The notes: generated by a model not told the origin, from the letters alone. 64,000 nucleotides of DNA from Haladaptatus pallidirubidus (GCF_020700235.1 NZ_CP085301.1:2170001-2234000), one strand, 5' to 3'; shown: positions 52,930-61,213, counted from the stretch's first letter. Numbers and translations: made by a program.

Positions 52930-53826
52930 ATGGAGTTCATTGACAGGCGTGAATTCTTAACACGTACTGGTGCAGTAGTTGCAATTGGTGCCGTCGCATC
53001 TCAACAGGGAATCGCCGAAAGTGCGGAAACACCCACAGAACAGGCCGTTGGCACTCTTGGCCCAGCAGGAAGTTACTCCCATCGTGCAGCTCTACAAGTT
53101 AATAATCAGGTCAAATTCTACGAGACCATGTTTGCCGCTGCAGATGCGGTAAGGTCGGGCGAAGTGCAAGCAGCTATTCTTCCGATTGAGAACTCAATCC
53201 AGGGTGCAGTTATCGATACACTGGATATTCTCGAAGATCGTGATCTGTATATTACCGCAGAGGTGAACGTTGAAATCCGGCATGCGTTGATGGCCCAATC
53301 ACCCGATTTCACGAAAGTGGCAAGTCACCCGCAAGCACTTGCACAAAGTAGTGACTATCTTTCCAGAGAGTATCCGAATGCCGAGTTCCATGAAGTCGAT
53401 AGCACCTCCGCAAGCGTTGAGTTGGCTACGAGGGACAGGTCAGTTGCTGCGGTAGCCCATCCTGATCTCGCGGAGAACAATGGTTTAGAGCTGCTTGCAA
53501 CAGATATTCAAAACGTATCGAATAACGTAACTCGATTTGTCCGCCTCGAGACTGAACCTGCGACTGAGGGGACAAAATCAACGCTGCTTCTGTATCCTGG
53601 TCGAGAGGCTCCTGCCTTGTCCAGCGATGTTTTGGACATCTTGGGAGATGCGGATATCGACTTTACGCGCTTCGAGGCACGTCCTTCGATGAAAGCACTC
53701 GGAGACTATGTCTTTCATGCAGATTTTGAAGGTGATGACCCAGAAACTGTGATAGATACCATAGAACCGGCGTTTGACTGGGTGCAGTATCTTGGTACCT
53801 ATGATTTGATTATGGATTGTCGTTGA
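52930..53826 (+). CDS. Prephenate dehydratase with Tat export signal
   Basis: A 298-residue protein. Residues 1-31 are a twin-arginine signal (IDRREFLTRTGAVVAIG, AVASQQ). The enzyme follows: GTLGPAGSYSHRAALQV (41-57), LPIENSIQGAV (84-94), SHPQALAQS (132-140), and the catalytic TRF at NNVTRFVRL (201-203). A C-terminal ACT domain has FEARPSMKALGDYVFHADFEG, near the ESRP motif that binds Phe. It would convert prephenate to phenylpyruvate outside the cytoplasm, which is unusual. Start choice is firm, as an AT-rich box precedes ATG 52930 and only this start gives the signal. Confidence 0.88.
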   Translation: MEFIDRREFLTRTGAVVAIGAVASQQGIAESAETPTEQAVGTLGPAGSYSHRAALQVNNQVKFYETMFAAADAVRSGEVQAAILPIENSIQGAVIDTLDILEDRDLYITAEVNVEIRHALMAQSPDFTKVASHPQALAQSSDYLSREYPNAEFHEVDSTSASVELATRDRSVAAVAHPDLAENNGLELLATDIQNVSNNVTRFVRLETEPATEGTKSTLLLYPGREAPALSSDVLDILGDADIDFTRFEARPSMKALGDYVFHADFEGDDPETVIDTIEPAFDWVQYLGTYDLIMDCR

Positions 53827-53892
53827 GCCTCTATCGGCTACCAGCATGTTGCTCAGGTTGGTTTTGACAATAAACTGTAAGCTACGATGATA

Positions 53893-54127
53893 GACGAGAG
53901 AACGCAATACTAGTGGTCAATTTACAGAGGAAACAACTGACGACGATATTCTGACAGTGATGTGCGAGTCAGAGTTTCCGGCGGTGACCGCTCGGTGGGT
54001 GGCGGATACGCTTGAGATTGAGCGGCCCTCCGCGCATCGACGGCTGGAGGTGCTGCATGAGGATGGTGTGGTGGAGCGTGGGAAGTTGAGTCCGCGGGTG
54101 GTTATCTGGTGGGTTTCAGAGGAATAG
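53893..54127 (+). pseudogene. Small winged-helix relic (type B)
   Basis: Reads TTDDDILTVMCESEFPAVTARWVADTLEIERPSAHRRLEVLHEDGVVERGKLSPRVVIWWVSEE, in family order, stop at 54125-54127. It is very close to the gene at 49565-49771. No start codon lies in frame upstream before a TAG at about 53890. Confidence 0.6.
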
Positions 54128-54177
54128 ACACTGTACTCGAATAGGAACCCAATCCGTCTACAATTCAACAGAAGTTC

Positions 54178-54297
54178 GGTGCGTTCGCACGGTCACACCG
54201 TTGGTGGAAGCAATTCCGTGAACTCGTCATCAAGTGTGTCGTCCATAACTTGGAGCAAGCTCTCATCATTTCACACAAGGAGGGAAATTGGTTGTAA
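54178..54297 (+). pseudogene. Transposase C-terminal fragment (IS5/ISH-like)
   Basis: Reads AFARSHRWWKQFRELVIKCVVHNLEQALII and ends TAA at 54295-54297. The W-F/Q-FREL-V-K-x-V-N-x-E pattern is the tail of haloarchaeal IS5-group transposases. About 20 bases on, CTACTGAATACAGAG resembles the repeats at 11477, 12569 and 30796, as expected for the element end. Confidence 0.5.
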
Positions 54298-54313
54298 GTC
54301 TGAGAAGAATGTG

Positions 54314-54328
54314 CTACTGAATACAGAG
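54314..54328 (+). repeat. Element-end-like sequence CTACTGAATACAGAG
   Basis: It is a variant of TGCTGAATAGAGAG and lies just behind a transposase tail. CCGAATACAGAGAAGG near 49950 is another variant. Confidence 0.4.
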
Positions 54329-54374
54329 AATGGATTGATCAACCGGGCGACCCGGTCGGTATCGAGCCGAGTAG

Positions 54375-55184
54375 TTACAATCCCACCGTCACGTTCGCTG
54401 CCCAGTCCGGTTTCTCAACGTCAGTGCTCCCCACGTCGGACAGGGTGTATGTCTTCGTAATCCTCCGGGTGTGGTAGTCGGCCCAGACGAATTCGTATTC
54501 ATAGTGGCGGATGACGCCGTCTTCGTCGAGCAGGAGTGTCGCTGAGAACTCCTCGTACCACGAACTCGCGTTCTCGCCTCCCGCCCACGAATCGGACAGC
54601 GCGTCGACGCCGGTGGCCTCGTAACGCATCACCGGAACGCCCTGGAACGTCTCGACGCCTTCGCGCTCGTAGGTGGCATCAATCGCAGCAAACGCGTGCT
54701 GGCTTCCGCTGTTGTTGTTGAACCATCCGCGCCAGAGATACCGCTCGCCCGACTCGTTGAACACCGGGGCGCGGGTAGGATTCACTACCGACTCGTTCTC
54801 CGTCCGGGACAGGGCGTACTCCGTACTTCCGTTCGAGTAGATGGAACGGTTCCCCGAAAAGTAGCCAGTGGTGTGTCCGAGGTACTGTGAGGCGCCGGAC
54901 TCGACAAGAAAACGGCCCGTCTCGTTCATGTATTTGAAGTTCTTCTCTGAAGGGTGGAGAACGCGGTCCTTCCGGGTTTTCTCGGTTGAGAGCGTGAAAC
55001 TCGTGTTCGCCAGCGCGGTCGCATGGGTGTCAAACACCGACTGGTCGATGGCCGACGCGTTCGGGAACTCGTCGGGGGACGCGTCGGGCGACGGCCCGTT
55101 CCCGCCCGTGCCTGAAAGTCCAGTACATCCCGCGAAGACCAGGAGGGCGACGACGGCGATCGCTGAGAGCGAAGACATACGCAT
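54375..55184 (-). CDS. DUF7537-type lipoprotein
   Basis: A 269-residue protein. The signal AIAVVALLVFAGCTGL has the lipobox FAGC. Then come SVFDTHATALANTSFTLSTEK, RFLVESGASQYLGHTTGYFSGNRSIYSNGSTEYALSR, and VMRYEATGVDALSDSW, in the order typical of DUF7537 lipoproteins. The C-terminus is ADYHTRRITKTYTLSDVGSTDVEKPDWAANVTVGL in family order. It is extracellular and anchored; the role is unknown. The coding sequence is GC-rich compared with its neighbours. Confidence 0.82.
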   Translation of the reverse strand: MRMSSLSAIAVVALLVFAGCTGLSGTGGNGPSPDASPDEFPNASAIDQSVFDTHATALANTSFTLSTEKTRKDRVLHPSEKNFKYMNETGRFLVESGASQYLGHTTGYFSGNRSIYSNGSTEYALSRTENESVVNPTRAPVFNESGERYLWRGWFNNNSGSQHAFAAIDATYEREGVETFQGVPVMRYEATGVDALSDSWAGGENASSWYEEFSATLLLDEDGVIRHYEYEFVWADYHTRRITKTYTLSDVGSTDVEKPDWAANVTVGL

Positions 55185-55577
55185 GGGTGACTATTCAAAT
55201 AATTCATATTTAACGCTGATGGGTAACGCCATCTCTCGGATACAGGGCGAATGCCACCCTAACCCAGTATTGTGACTCTCAAGAGAATCAGTCCCAAACC
55301 GATTGCAAGATACGCGCTATGTATTCATCATGGCTTGTGGAACATATCACCGATTGAGAGATTCAAGGAGGCCGAATTCGTCTATAACCTTCTGGGTCTC
55401 GAATACGAGGACAACATCCACGTCGCTCTCTCGTGTGACTTCCTTCGTCGGGTTCACAAAACTTCCTGTGAGCTACGCACTGCAAAGACGATCCTCGTTG
55501 ACTTCGAGTGCATCTCGGATCTGTGGACGTTGGGTTGGTTTTGTTATCGCCCATTGCAGTGGAGTATCGGAGATTGG
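55185..55577. other. Spacer with a possible decayed gene
   Basis: On the minus strand (about 55375-55540) a frame reads IRDALEVNEDRLCSA, a stop, LTGSFVNPTKEVTRESDVDVVLVFETQKVIDEFGLLE. It has the look of a decayed nucleotidyltransferase-like segment (TGSF, SDVDVV), but I cannot confirm it. Confidence 0.3.
55309..55327 (+). repeat. Repeat GATACGCGCTATGTATTCA, copy 2
   Basis: Related to 13181-13200, 55962-55981 and 56568-56587. Confidence 0.4.
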
Positions 55578-55826
55578 TTACTGTGATACAGGCACCAAGG
55601 CGCGATGCCGGAACCAGACATCGATTCCCTCACCACTGGTTTCGATGCAATAGCTGTAAGAATCCAGTTCACGCCCAGTCTCGTCTCCGAGATTGTCCTG
55701 CAGGACGTCCGTGATGGTGCCTTCTTTCCCATGGTGTTCACTGTCGGGATCAGTCTCGGACACGTAGACCTGTACGTTGTCGCCTGGTTGGTAGGGGTCG
55801 CTCGCTGGTTGAGGCACGTCCTCCAT
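55578..55826 (-). CDS. Conserved haloarchaeal small protein, unknown
   Basis: An 82-residue acidic protein: YQPGDNVQVYVSETDPDSEHHGKEGTITDVLQDNLGDETGRELDSYSY, then IDVWFRHRALVPV. The PGDxVxVY-DPxSxxHGxxGxI pattern is an SH3-like (KOW-type) barrel. It may bind RNA or protein. The ATG at 55824-55826 has an AT-rich region upstream. It is intact. Confidence 0.65.
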   Translation of the reverse strand: MEDVPQPASDPYQPGDNVQVYVSETDPDSEHHGKEGTITDVLQDNLGDETGRELDSYSYCIETSGEGIDVWFRHRALVPVSQ

Positions 55827-55961
55827 CGTTACTCGGTATTCTGTATGGTGAGTTTTTATTGGTATCGGACATCCGTGTGATTCGATGGCTAATAGTGATT
55901 CGCAGAAGTTTTCATACCCTCTATCGCAGCAGTTTCTCGACTGGTTGAAAATGCGTTGACC

Positions 55962-55981
55962 GATACAAAGCGTGTATTCAG
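55962..55981 (+). repeat. Repeat GATACAAAGCGTGTATTCAG, copy 3
   Basis: Variant of the element-end-like repeat, extended here by CAGGTATTC. Other copies: 13181, 55309, 56568. Confidence 0.4.
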
Positions 55982-56046
55982 CAGGTATTCTTGGTGTGGT
56001 ACGCGTTCAAATTTCGGTAGACGTTCTGGGCGTACCTCTTTCCCAG

Positions 56047-56481
56047 TTATGCACTGGAGGTCAAGACTGGGATGTTTCGTCCCCGGAGCCAATACTCGCC
56101 TCCGGCGAGCAGGCCATACGCGATGAGATAAATCGGTGCCCAGAAGAGTACTAAAGCAAAGGCAGGCGCATCGCCCCCTTCACTTCCAATAATGGGAAGA
56201 TGAATGGCGACGTGCCAAAGCAGCAGAATGAGCGCCATGAGTATGGATGGGCCACGAATGTCGTAGCGCATCCAGAGCAGGATAGGGATACCAATCGTGC
56301 CGAACGCGAAGAGTGTAGCCAACCCGAATGATGACCAGAATGACTCCGTGATTTGGATGTCGGGCGATTGAGCACTATACGCGAAGACGATACCGGCGTA
56401 GACGATGCTGGCAAGGCCACCACTCAGGATGACTCGTTTCCAGTCTCCAAGCGATGACTGCCACTTGTGGAGGGACGGCAT
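56047..56481 (-). CDS. Four-helix membrane protein, unknown
   Basis: A 144-residue protein with helices VILSGGLASIVYAGIVFAYS, FGLATLFAFGTIGIPILLWM, ILMALILLLWHVAIHLPII and FALVLFWAPIYLIAYGLLAGG. An amphipathic N-terminus (HKWQSSLGDWKR) precedes them. The family is not recognised. It is intact and isolated. Confidence 0.55.
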   Translation of the reverse strand: MPSLHKWQSSLGDWKRVILSGGLASIVYAGIVFAYSAQSPDIQITESFWSSFGLATLFAFGTIGIPILLWMRYDIRGPSILMALILLLWHVAIHLPIIGSEGGDAPAFALVLFWAPIYLIAYGLLAGGEYWLRGRNIPVLTSSA

Positions 56482-56781
56482 ACACTAACAAACGTATGAT
56501 AGGGAGATAAGTCTAGACTCTTTATCGAACGATCGGACTGCGACATTCCTACCCCTGTTTCCTGACTGATACGCGCTGTGTATCTCGCACGACCTTTCTA
56601 AGAGACACTGGTGAGTAAAGAAAACCAGTGCTGGATTCTTTCGCTAATCCCTATAACCATTCATTGGCCTATACTGACAATGTTCACCACGTAGATTCCA
56701 ATACAAGCCGGTAGCGAAGGGATCCAAAAGAGATTGGAATGACGCTGGTGAGAAACGAATGAACTTGGGTGGGATATATCT
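56482..56781. other. Spacer holding an element-end repeat
   Basis: About 300 bases without a gene; it contains the repeat at 56568-56587. Confidence 0.45.
56568..56587 (+). repeat. Repeat GATACGCGCTGTGTATCTCG, copy 4
   Basis: Matches copy 1 in 16 leading bases and then diverges. Confidence 0.4.
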
Positions 56782-57873
56782 TCACCAGCCGCCGCCAAAC
56801 TCGGCAGTCAGACCACACAGCTCGGAGAATTTCGTCAGATACCGTTTCTTGCTCTCTTGATTCAACGAGACATATAAGAAAAACTCATCGGAGAGGTTTC
56901 TTTGCCTCCGCATTGGCTCTCCGGTGGGATGAGTCGGCTCTGAATTGAGGATCGCATTTTTGGAGCCAGGAACATAGGGAAACGAGTCTAACTGGTCGAT
57001 GAGATCGTACTCTTGGATCAGGAGATCAACCGTCTCTGCCATCGCATCTGATTGATTTTCCTCAGCGCATGACCACACGCGATCCCCGTTTGCAGAAAGA
57101 TGGACGATATACGCTGTATCGACTGTAGAAGAAGTATCAGAGACGACTTCATCTGAAGTAGTCACAATCTCTCCCCCATTTTCAACGACCGGGAGATCTG
57201 CTTCATCACCGTTTGCGAGCGTGTGAATCAGCGAATCAATGTACTCCTTTGACTTTGGTTCGATTTCCTGCGCTAGTGAATCGTCAATTTCTGCAATTAC
57301 GAGCTGCGTCACTCGCTCAGCGAGGCTTTCTTTTTGCTGTTGGAGTGTTTCGACGGCGTGTTGTCGTGCTTCAATACGATGAGCAATGGTATCTGCTTCG
57401 CCTGTCTTGACGAGCTTCTTTGAGAGGAGTTTCAAGACGTGCCAATTGTCTTCGAGCTCAGCAATCGAGAACTGTGCTAATGAGACCTCATCAGGACGAG
57501 AGCTGTTTTTGCGACGACGGAAGATCTCAAACTGACTGCCGGTCGTTAGGAGTCCCCAATCAACCCCTTTCTGTCGCATGTAGCTCGTTAATTGGCAACG
57601 ATCGGCATCAGTGAGTGTACTATCGCAACCTTTCGCTTCGATGAATACGACGGGGGCGGTTTCGATGAGCAGGGCGTGATCTGCGCGGGTGTTCCCTCGA
57701 CCGATTTGCATCGGATATTCGAGTTCGACTTCTGGTGAAAACATATCCCACCCAAGCAGCTTGATGAGTGGCTGGATGAGTTTTACCTTCGTATTTTCCT
57801 CATCCATTTGCGGTGCTTGGTCGATTAGAGATTGGGACCGTTCGACGTACGCTGTGATCTCAGATTCGTTCAT
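56782..57873 (-). CDS. HsdR N-terminal-like nuclease domain protein
   Basis: A 363-residue protein. Residues 20-130 form the type I restriction R-subunit N-terminal fold: EENTKVKLIQPLIKLLGWDMFSPEVELEYPM, TRADHALLIETAPVVFIEAKG. The Asp and the E-x-K of a PD-(D/E)xK site are visible (RADHALL and FIEAKG). A helical linker and a C-terminal domain of unknown kind follow. No helicase domain or HsdM/HsdS gene is present, so this is a solitary nuclease-like protein. A small winged-helix relic lies just upstream in the same direction. Confidence 0.78.
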   Translation of the reverse strand: MNESEITAYVERSQSLIDQAPQMDEENTKVKLIQPLIKLLGWDMFSPEVELEYPMQIGRGNTRADHALLIETAPVVFIEAKGCDSTLTDADRCQLTSYMRQKGVDWGLLTTGSQFEIFRRRKNSSRPDEVSLAQFSIAELEDNWHVLKLLSKKLVKTGEADTIAHRIEARQHAVETLQQQKESLAERVTQLVIAEIDDSLAQEIEPKSKEYIDSLIHTLANGDEADLPVVENGGEIVTTSDEVVSDTSSTVDTAYIVHLSANGDRVWSCAEENQSDAMAETVDLLIQEYDLIDQLDSFPYVPGSKNAILNSEPTHPTGEPMRRQRNLSDEFFLYVSLNQESKKRYLTKFSELCGLTAEFGGGW

Positions 57874-57880
57874 CGATTAG

Positions 57881-58112
57881 TTAGTCCTCGCGTGCGTCAG
57901 CGACGAAGCGGTAGAGACCTCGATTGACCTTTTCAACCCATCCAGCATCGACAAGTCCGCGAAGATCCCGATTGATGTGCTGTCTACGGGTATCGAGCTG
58001 TTCTTCGAGGCGTTTTGGATTGGCATACCCCCAAGGTTGTGTCTCGTCCTGCTTTGAGCACTTCTAGAATAGCGTCTTGGCGGTCGTTTGGTTCGAACTT
58101 CTCGTTAACCAT
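57881..58112 (-). pseudogene. Winged-helix gene, frameshifted, paired with the HsdR-N gene
   Basis: Starts MVNEKFEPNDRQDAILEVLKAGRDTT, then must shift near 58030 to read WGYANPKRLEEQLDTRRQHINRDLRGLVDAGWVEKVNRGLYRFVADARED, in family order, stop 57881-57883. It is a DNA-binding regulator of about 77 residues. The stop lies 8 bases before the HsdR-N start, so the two were an operon. Confidence 0.68.
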
Positions 58113-58249
58113 TATGATGAGAGGTGTTACTTGATTACAATTAATGTTACTAAAATATTGTTGGTATGAGTTACTGCGATCGTTAATAGTATTGTTACTA
58201 TATAATAGTCGACGGCTAACTCTACAAGTTTTGACCAGCGATAGTGCAG

Positions 58250-58376
58250 AGGAGCTTGGATAGCCATGTCGGACGGCGTACGAGGTTTTGAACGGGCTTG
58301 CTGAAGAGGGGAGATTCGCAAGAAGAAGCCAGAAGCGCGTTGGGTGATTTAGATTCGGTTGGAACAGCGATCCATA
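58250..58376 (+). pseudogene. Small winged-helix relic (type A)
   Basis: Reads RTAYEVLNGLAEEG, a shift, EIRKKKPEARWVI, a TAG in place of Trp, IRLEQR. It matches 49160-49278, and even the downstream DNA is similar (CTAGAGACGTGAGTTCTGTG against CTAGAGAACTGAGTTCTGTG). Confidence 0.65.
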
Positions 58377-58398
58377 GCTAGAGACGTGAGTTCTGTGA

Positions 58399-59934
58399 TC
58401 AGAGCCCTACTGTTTTATTCCTGTAATAGAGGTAAACAGGAACGGAAATGAAGAAAAGGAGAAATGCAGAGATCACGTAGAGCCATGCTCGTGGCTCCCA
58501 ATTAGAGACATTCCTCACTTTACGAATATCGACATACATCACTATAGGGAGTAAAAGGATTAGTAAGCCAGTTAGTGCACTCGCATTTCCTGCTACAGCT
58601 CCAACAAGAATTAATGGAATGCCGATGATACCATAATGCCAATTTCCAGCCTCCTTTGAATTATTTTCACCGTTTGCGGAGTCATCTACCAGGTCAGTGC
58701 TCTCTATTACTTGATTTCTAGCAGGTTTCTCTTCCTCGGTCTCTCGAATCTCGGCTTTGATCGCATCCCTGTCCTTGATCAACGGCTCAAGCACGTCCGG
58801 AAGATATCCTCGGTCATCACAAATTGAATAGCCGATATCCGGCACGTCCTCCCGATCGGCGTGGCACTCACAGCGGATCTTCTCTGGACTCACGTTCCGC
58901 GTGACGATGATGTTCGGATACAACGACGAGAAGTCAAGTTCGTGAACGTCCTCGTGCAGCCCGACGTCCGGCGCGAACGTGAACCCACCTCGGTCGGCGT
59001 CGTGCAATTGGCACATCGTCTTGAACTGCTCATGGCGCCACGAACGCCACGGGACAAGCACGTCCCGCCTTCGTGCTTCCTGGATCTGAACCCCTGTCAG
59101 AATGTTCCCGATCGACGACCACGCTAACTCCTGCAATGGCTTCCCTGACTGCTCGACGAGATACAGACAACCATCGAGATTAGTCTGATTCCACATGAAC
59201 GTATTCGAGCCGTCGATGATCACCCGCCCGGGGAGATTGTACCGTGCTGGAGAGTGTCCGACTTGCCCGTAGCTTTCGTATGTCGATTTACCCGTCAACT
59301 GCTGCCAACCTGGCCGTCGTCCAAGTTGGAACTCCACATCGAGCCGATCGGCCTGTTGAAAGAGAACCGGTATGAGGTCACTCGTATTCAGAAACAGAAC
59401 GTCGGGGTCAACCGACTCTACTCGATCCGATAGCGTTGCTAACACGTCCGCACCACTCCCAGCTATCGTCTCATCGTTGACCGTGAGTTCAGTAACCCTC
59501 TCACTCGCGAGTTCTGTCTCCGAGACGGCAATCTGCATCTGGGAAAGTTTGTGGGCCGGTAGTGGGTCAATTCCTTCTTCGAGACAGTAGCGGAACTCTC
59601 GCGAGAAGTCGACGTTGTAGCAGCGATACTCACCAGGCGAACCCCACTTGCTCACCATTCGTGCCACTGAGTTCACCGCCTTGAGGTCAACTACATCCAC
59701 CTGGAGGACTCGTTCGGGATCGTGCCGAAAGCTCACGCGTTCATCAACCACAGCAACCCGAACAGCGGCGGGATGGTCACGAAGTGCGGCACGTGCTGTC
59801 GAAAAATCGCCGTCACCATGCACCGACACGTAGATTGTCGGTGTATACGACTCATCGACTTCACACTCCACCCCCGTCTCAGTTACCGACCATCTGAGCA
59901 CGTCGCCGTCGACGTAGTCGATTTTGTACACCAT
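58399..59934 (-). CDS. Family B DNA polymerase N-terminal part fused to a membrane tail
   Basis: A 511-residue frame. Residues 1-400 are a PolB-family protein: FNVDF-like exonuclease-region segments, TFMWNQTNLDGCLYLVEQ, and motif A at HELDFSSLYPNIIVTRNVSPE (Asp334). Motifs B (KxxxNSxYG) and C (YGDTDS) are missing. From about residue 402 it changes to a polar linker and three hydrophobic helices (GIIGIPLILVGAVAGNA; LTGLLILLLPIVMYVDI; WLYVISAFLLFFISVPVYLYY). No polymerase activity is possible. The join is near 58725. It is the third gene of a cassette with 60198-60875 and 59939-60211. Confidence 0.8.
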   Translation of the reverse strand: MVYKIDYVDGDVLRWSVTETGVECEVDESYTPTIYVSVHGDGDFSTARAALRDHPAAVRVAVVDERVSFRHDPERVLQVDVVDLKAVNSVARMVSKWGSPGEYRCYNVDFSREFRYCLEEGIDPLPAHKLSQMQIAVSETELASERVTELTVNDETIAGSGADVLATLSDRVESVDPDVLFLNTSDLIPVLFQQADRLDVEFQLGRRPGWQQLTGKSTYESYGQVGHSPARYNLPGRVIIDGSNTFMWNQTNLDGCLYLVEQSGKPLQELAWSSIGNILTGVQIQEARRRDVLVPWRSWRHEQFKTMCQLHDADRGGFTFAPDVGLHEDVHELDFSSLYPNIIVTRNVSPEKIRCECHADREDVPDIGYSICDDRGYLPDVLEPLIKDRDAIKAEIRETEEEKPARNQVIESTDLVDDSANGENNSKEAGNWHYGIIGIPLILVGAVAGNASALTGLLILLLPIVMYVDIRKVRNVSNWEPRAWLYVISAFLLFFISVPVYLYYRNKTVGL

Positions 59935-59938
59935 CGTC

Positions 59939-60211
59939 TCATCTCTGCCCGGTCAAATCGCCCTCTATGTGATCGAGTCGCTCTTCCAAATCATCGATCT
60001 GCTTTTGCTGTTCGATGACCATCGAAACCAGCGCTGGAATCTCGATGAACTGGTGGTTCTGAACTCCACTCGCATCAGCATGCGCGCGGGCATATTCGAA
60101 GAGTCGATCGAACACAGCCTGGTCAGTATGCCGGAGTGCCCGCCGATACTCTTGCCACCGCGACTCCATCGCCCGGAGCAAATCACGATACGTTGCGTTA
60201 GTACGCCCCAT
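59939..60211 (-). CDS. Small helical protein of the PolB cassette
   Basis: A 90-residue protein from MGRTNATYRDLLRAMESRW. RRALRHTDQAVFDRLFEYARAHADASG and PALVSMVIEQQKQIDDLEERLDHIEG form helices ending in a coiled coil. The stop lies 5 bases before the polymerase ATG, and the start overlaps the RecA-like gene by 14 bases, so the three genes form an operon. The family is of unknown function. Confidence 0.65.
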   Translation of the reverse strand: MGRTNATYRDLLRAMESRWQEYRRALRHTDQAVFDRLFEYARAHADASGVQNHQFIEIPALVSMVIEQQKQIDDLEERLDHIEGDLTGQR

Positions 60212-60875
60212 TCGCGCGCACCTCCGGTGAAACATCAGCATCAACGGTCGCCGGATGCCGATCGGCGAGAATACGTTTCCAATACGCGAGTGTCGTTTGT
60301 ACTAACCCATTCTCCAACGGGTAGACCAACGTCTCGTACTCCTCACCTGCGAACCGTGGGCCGAACTGGGTCTGTTCACACCGAATCGTCCGATCAGCAA
60401 TCTCGTGAATCGGTGCTGTTAGCGTATCGTCCGTCTGCAACGTCAGCAGCACCGGGATCTCAAACCGCTCAGCAAGCGCGTCGATCCGCTTAGCCACGTT
60501 CGAAAGCATGCGCTCATCATCACCACGGGGAAGATCCTCTGATCGGTAGAACCAGTCGATCGCCGGGAGGACGGCAATCGTCGTCTCGTCCGTAATCTCT
60601 CCAGTAAGGTCCTGCATGAGACTTTGGTGTTGCCACGGGGTGAACGCCCGAGCAATGTGAATCCGGTCAAGGACTCGCATCGAGGGGGTAATTCGCGTCA
60701 GCGGGTGTGTTGTTCCGTACCCGTGAGCATCGATCCAAATAGCTGAGCCCTGATTGAGGAGAAGCTGGTCGAGAACGAGCGACTGGAGTGAACCAGTCAT
60801 GCGCTCGTCGGTTTCGAGCAGTGTAATGCCGGGATCAAGTGACGGGAGTTCTGGCGATGTCTGGCGCATCATCAC
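60198..60875 (-). CDS. RecA/RadA-like protein without Walker A
   Basis: A 225-residue protein. The order of strands fits the RecA fold: SAIWIDAHGYGTTHPLTRI, MRVLDRIHIARAFTPWQHQSLMQDL, ETTIAVLPAIDWFYRS (Walker B-like), FEIPVLLTLQTDD. No G-x4-GK-T/S is present, so ATP binding is probably lost. In haloarchaea such inactive RecA-like genes stand before PolB genes, recalling the bacterial imuA-imuB-dnaE2 arrangement. That comparison is from general knowledge. The start may be any of the first three ATGs. Confidence 0.68.
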   Translation of the reverse strand: MMMRQTSPELPSLDPGITLLETDERMTGSLQSLVLDQLLLNQGSAIWIDAHGYGTTHPLTRITPSMRVLDRIHIARAFTPWQHQSLMQDLTGEITDETTIAVLPAIDWFYRSEDLPRGDDERMLSNVAKRIDALAERFEIPVLLTLQTDDTLTAPIHEIADRTIRCEQTQFGPRFAGEEYETLVYPLENGLVQTTLAYWKRILADRHPATVDADVSPEVRANGAY

Positions 60876-61213
60876 GAATGGTATTTCTTCGGGGTTTCAG
60901 ATAGGCAAGCCAGGGTCGCTTCCAAATGTTCCAATACAGAAATAACCGACGTCCACCAGTGCGAGTTCTCGCCATGCTGGACGCCACAGCAACACGAGAA
61001 CATACACTCTGCAATTGGTGGTATGAATCGATGCACGGCATCTGTAGAAACTCGCTAAAAACACAGATTGTTCCGGACTAGTTGACCAGTCTAAGTCCCA
61101 CAGAGAGCGTGTCTTCAACAGTAAAGTGAGAACCGCACTTGGAACTTGACAACTGTTGCTAACTACAGAGCAGCAACGATGGCCGCCGAATTGCACCGGA
61201 TATAGGAGAAGGA
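60876..61213. other. Gene-free stretch upstream of the PolB cassette
   Basis: About 340 bases. The promoter of the cassette must lie at the left side (60876-60960). Nothing else was recognised. Confidence 0.4.
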
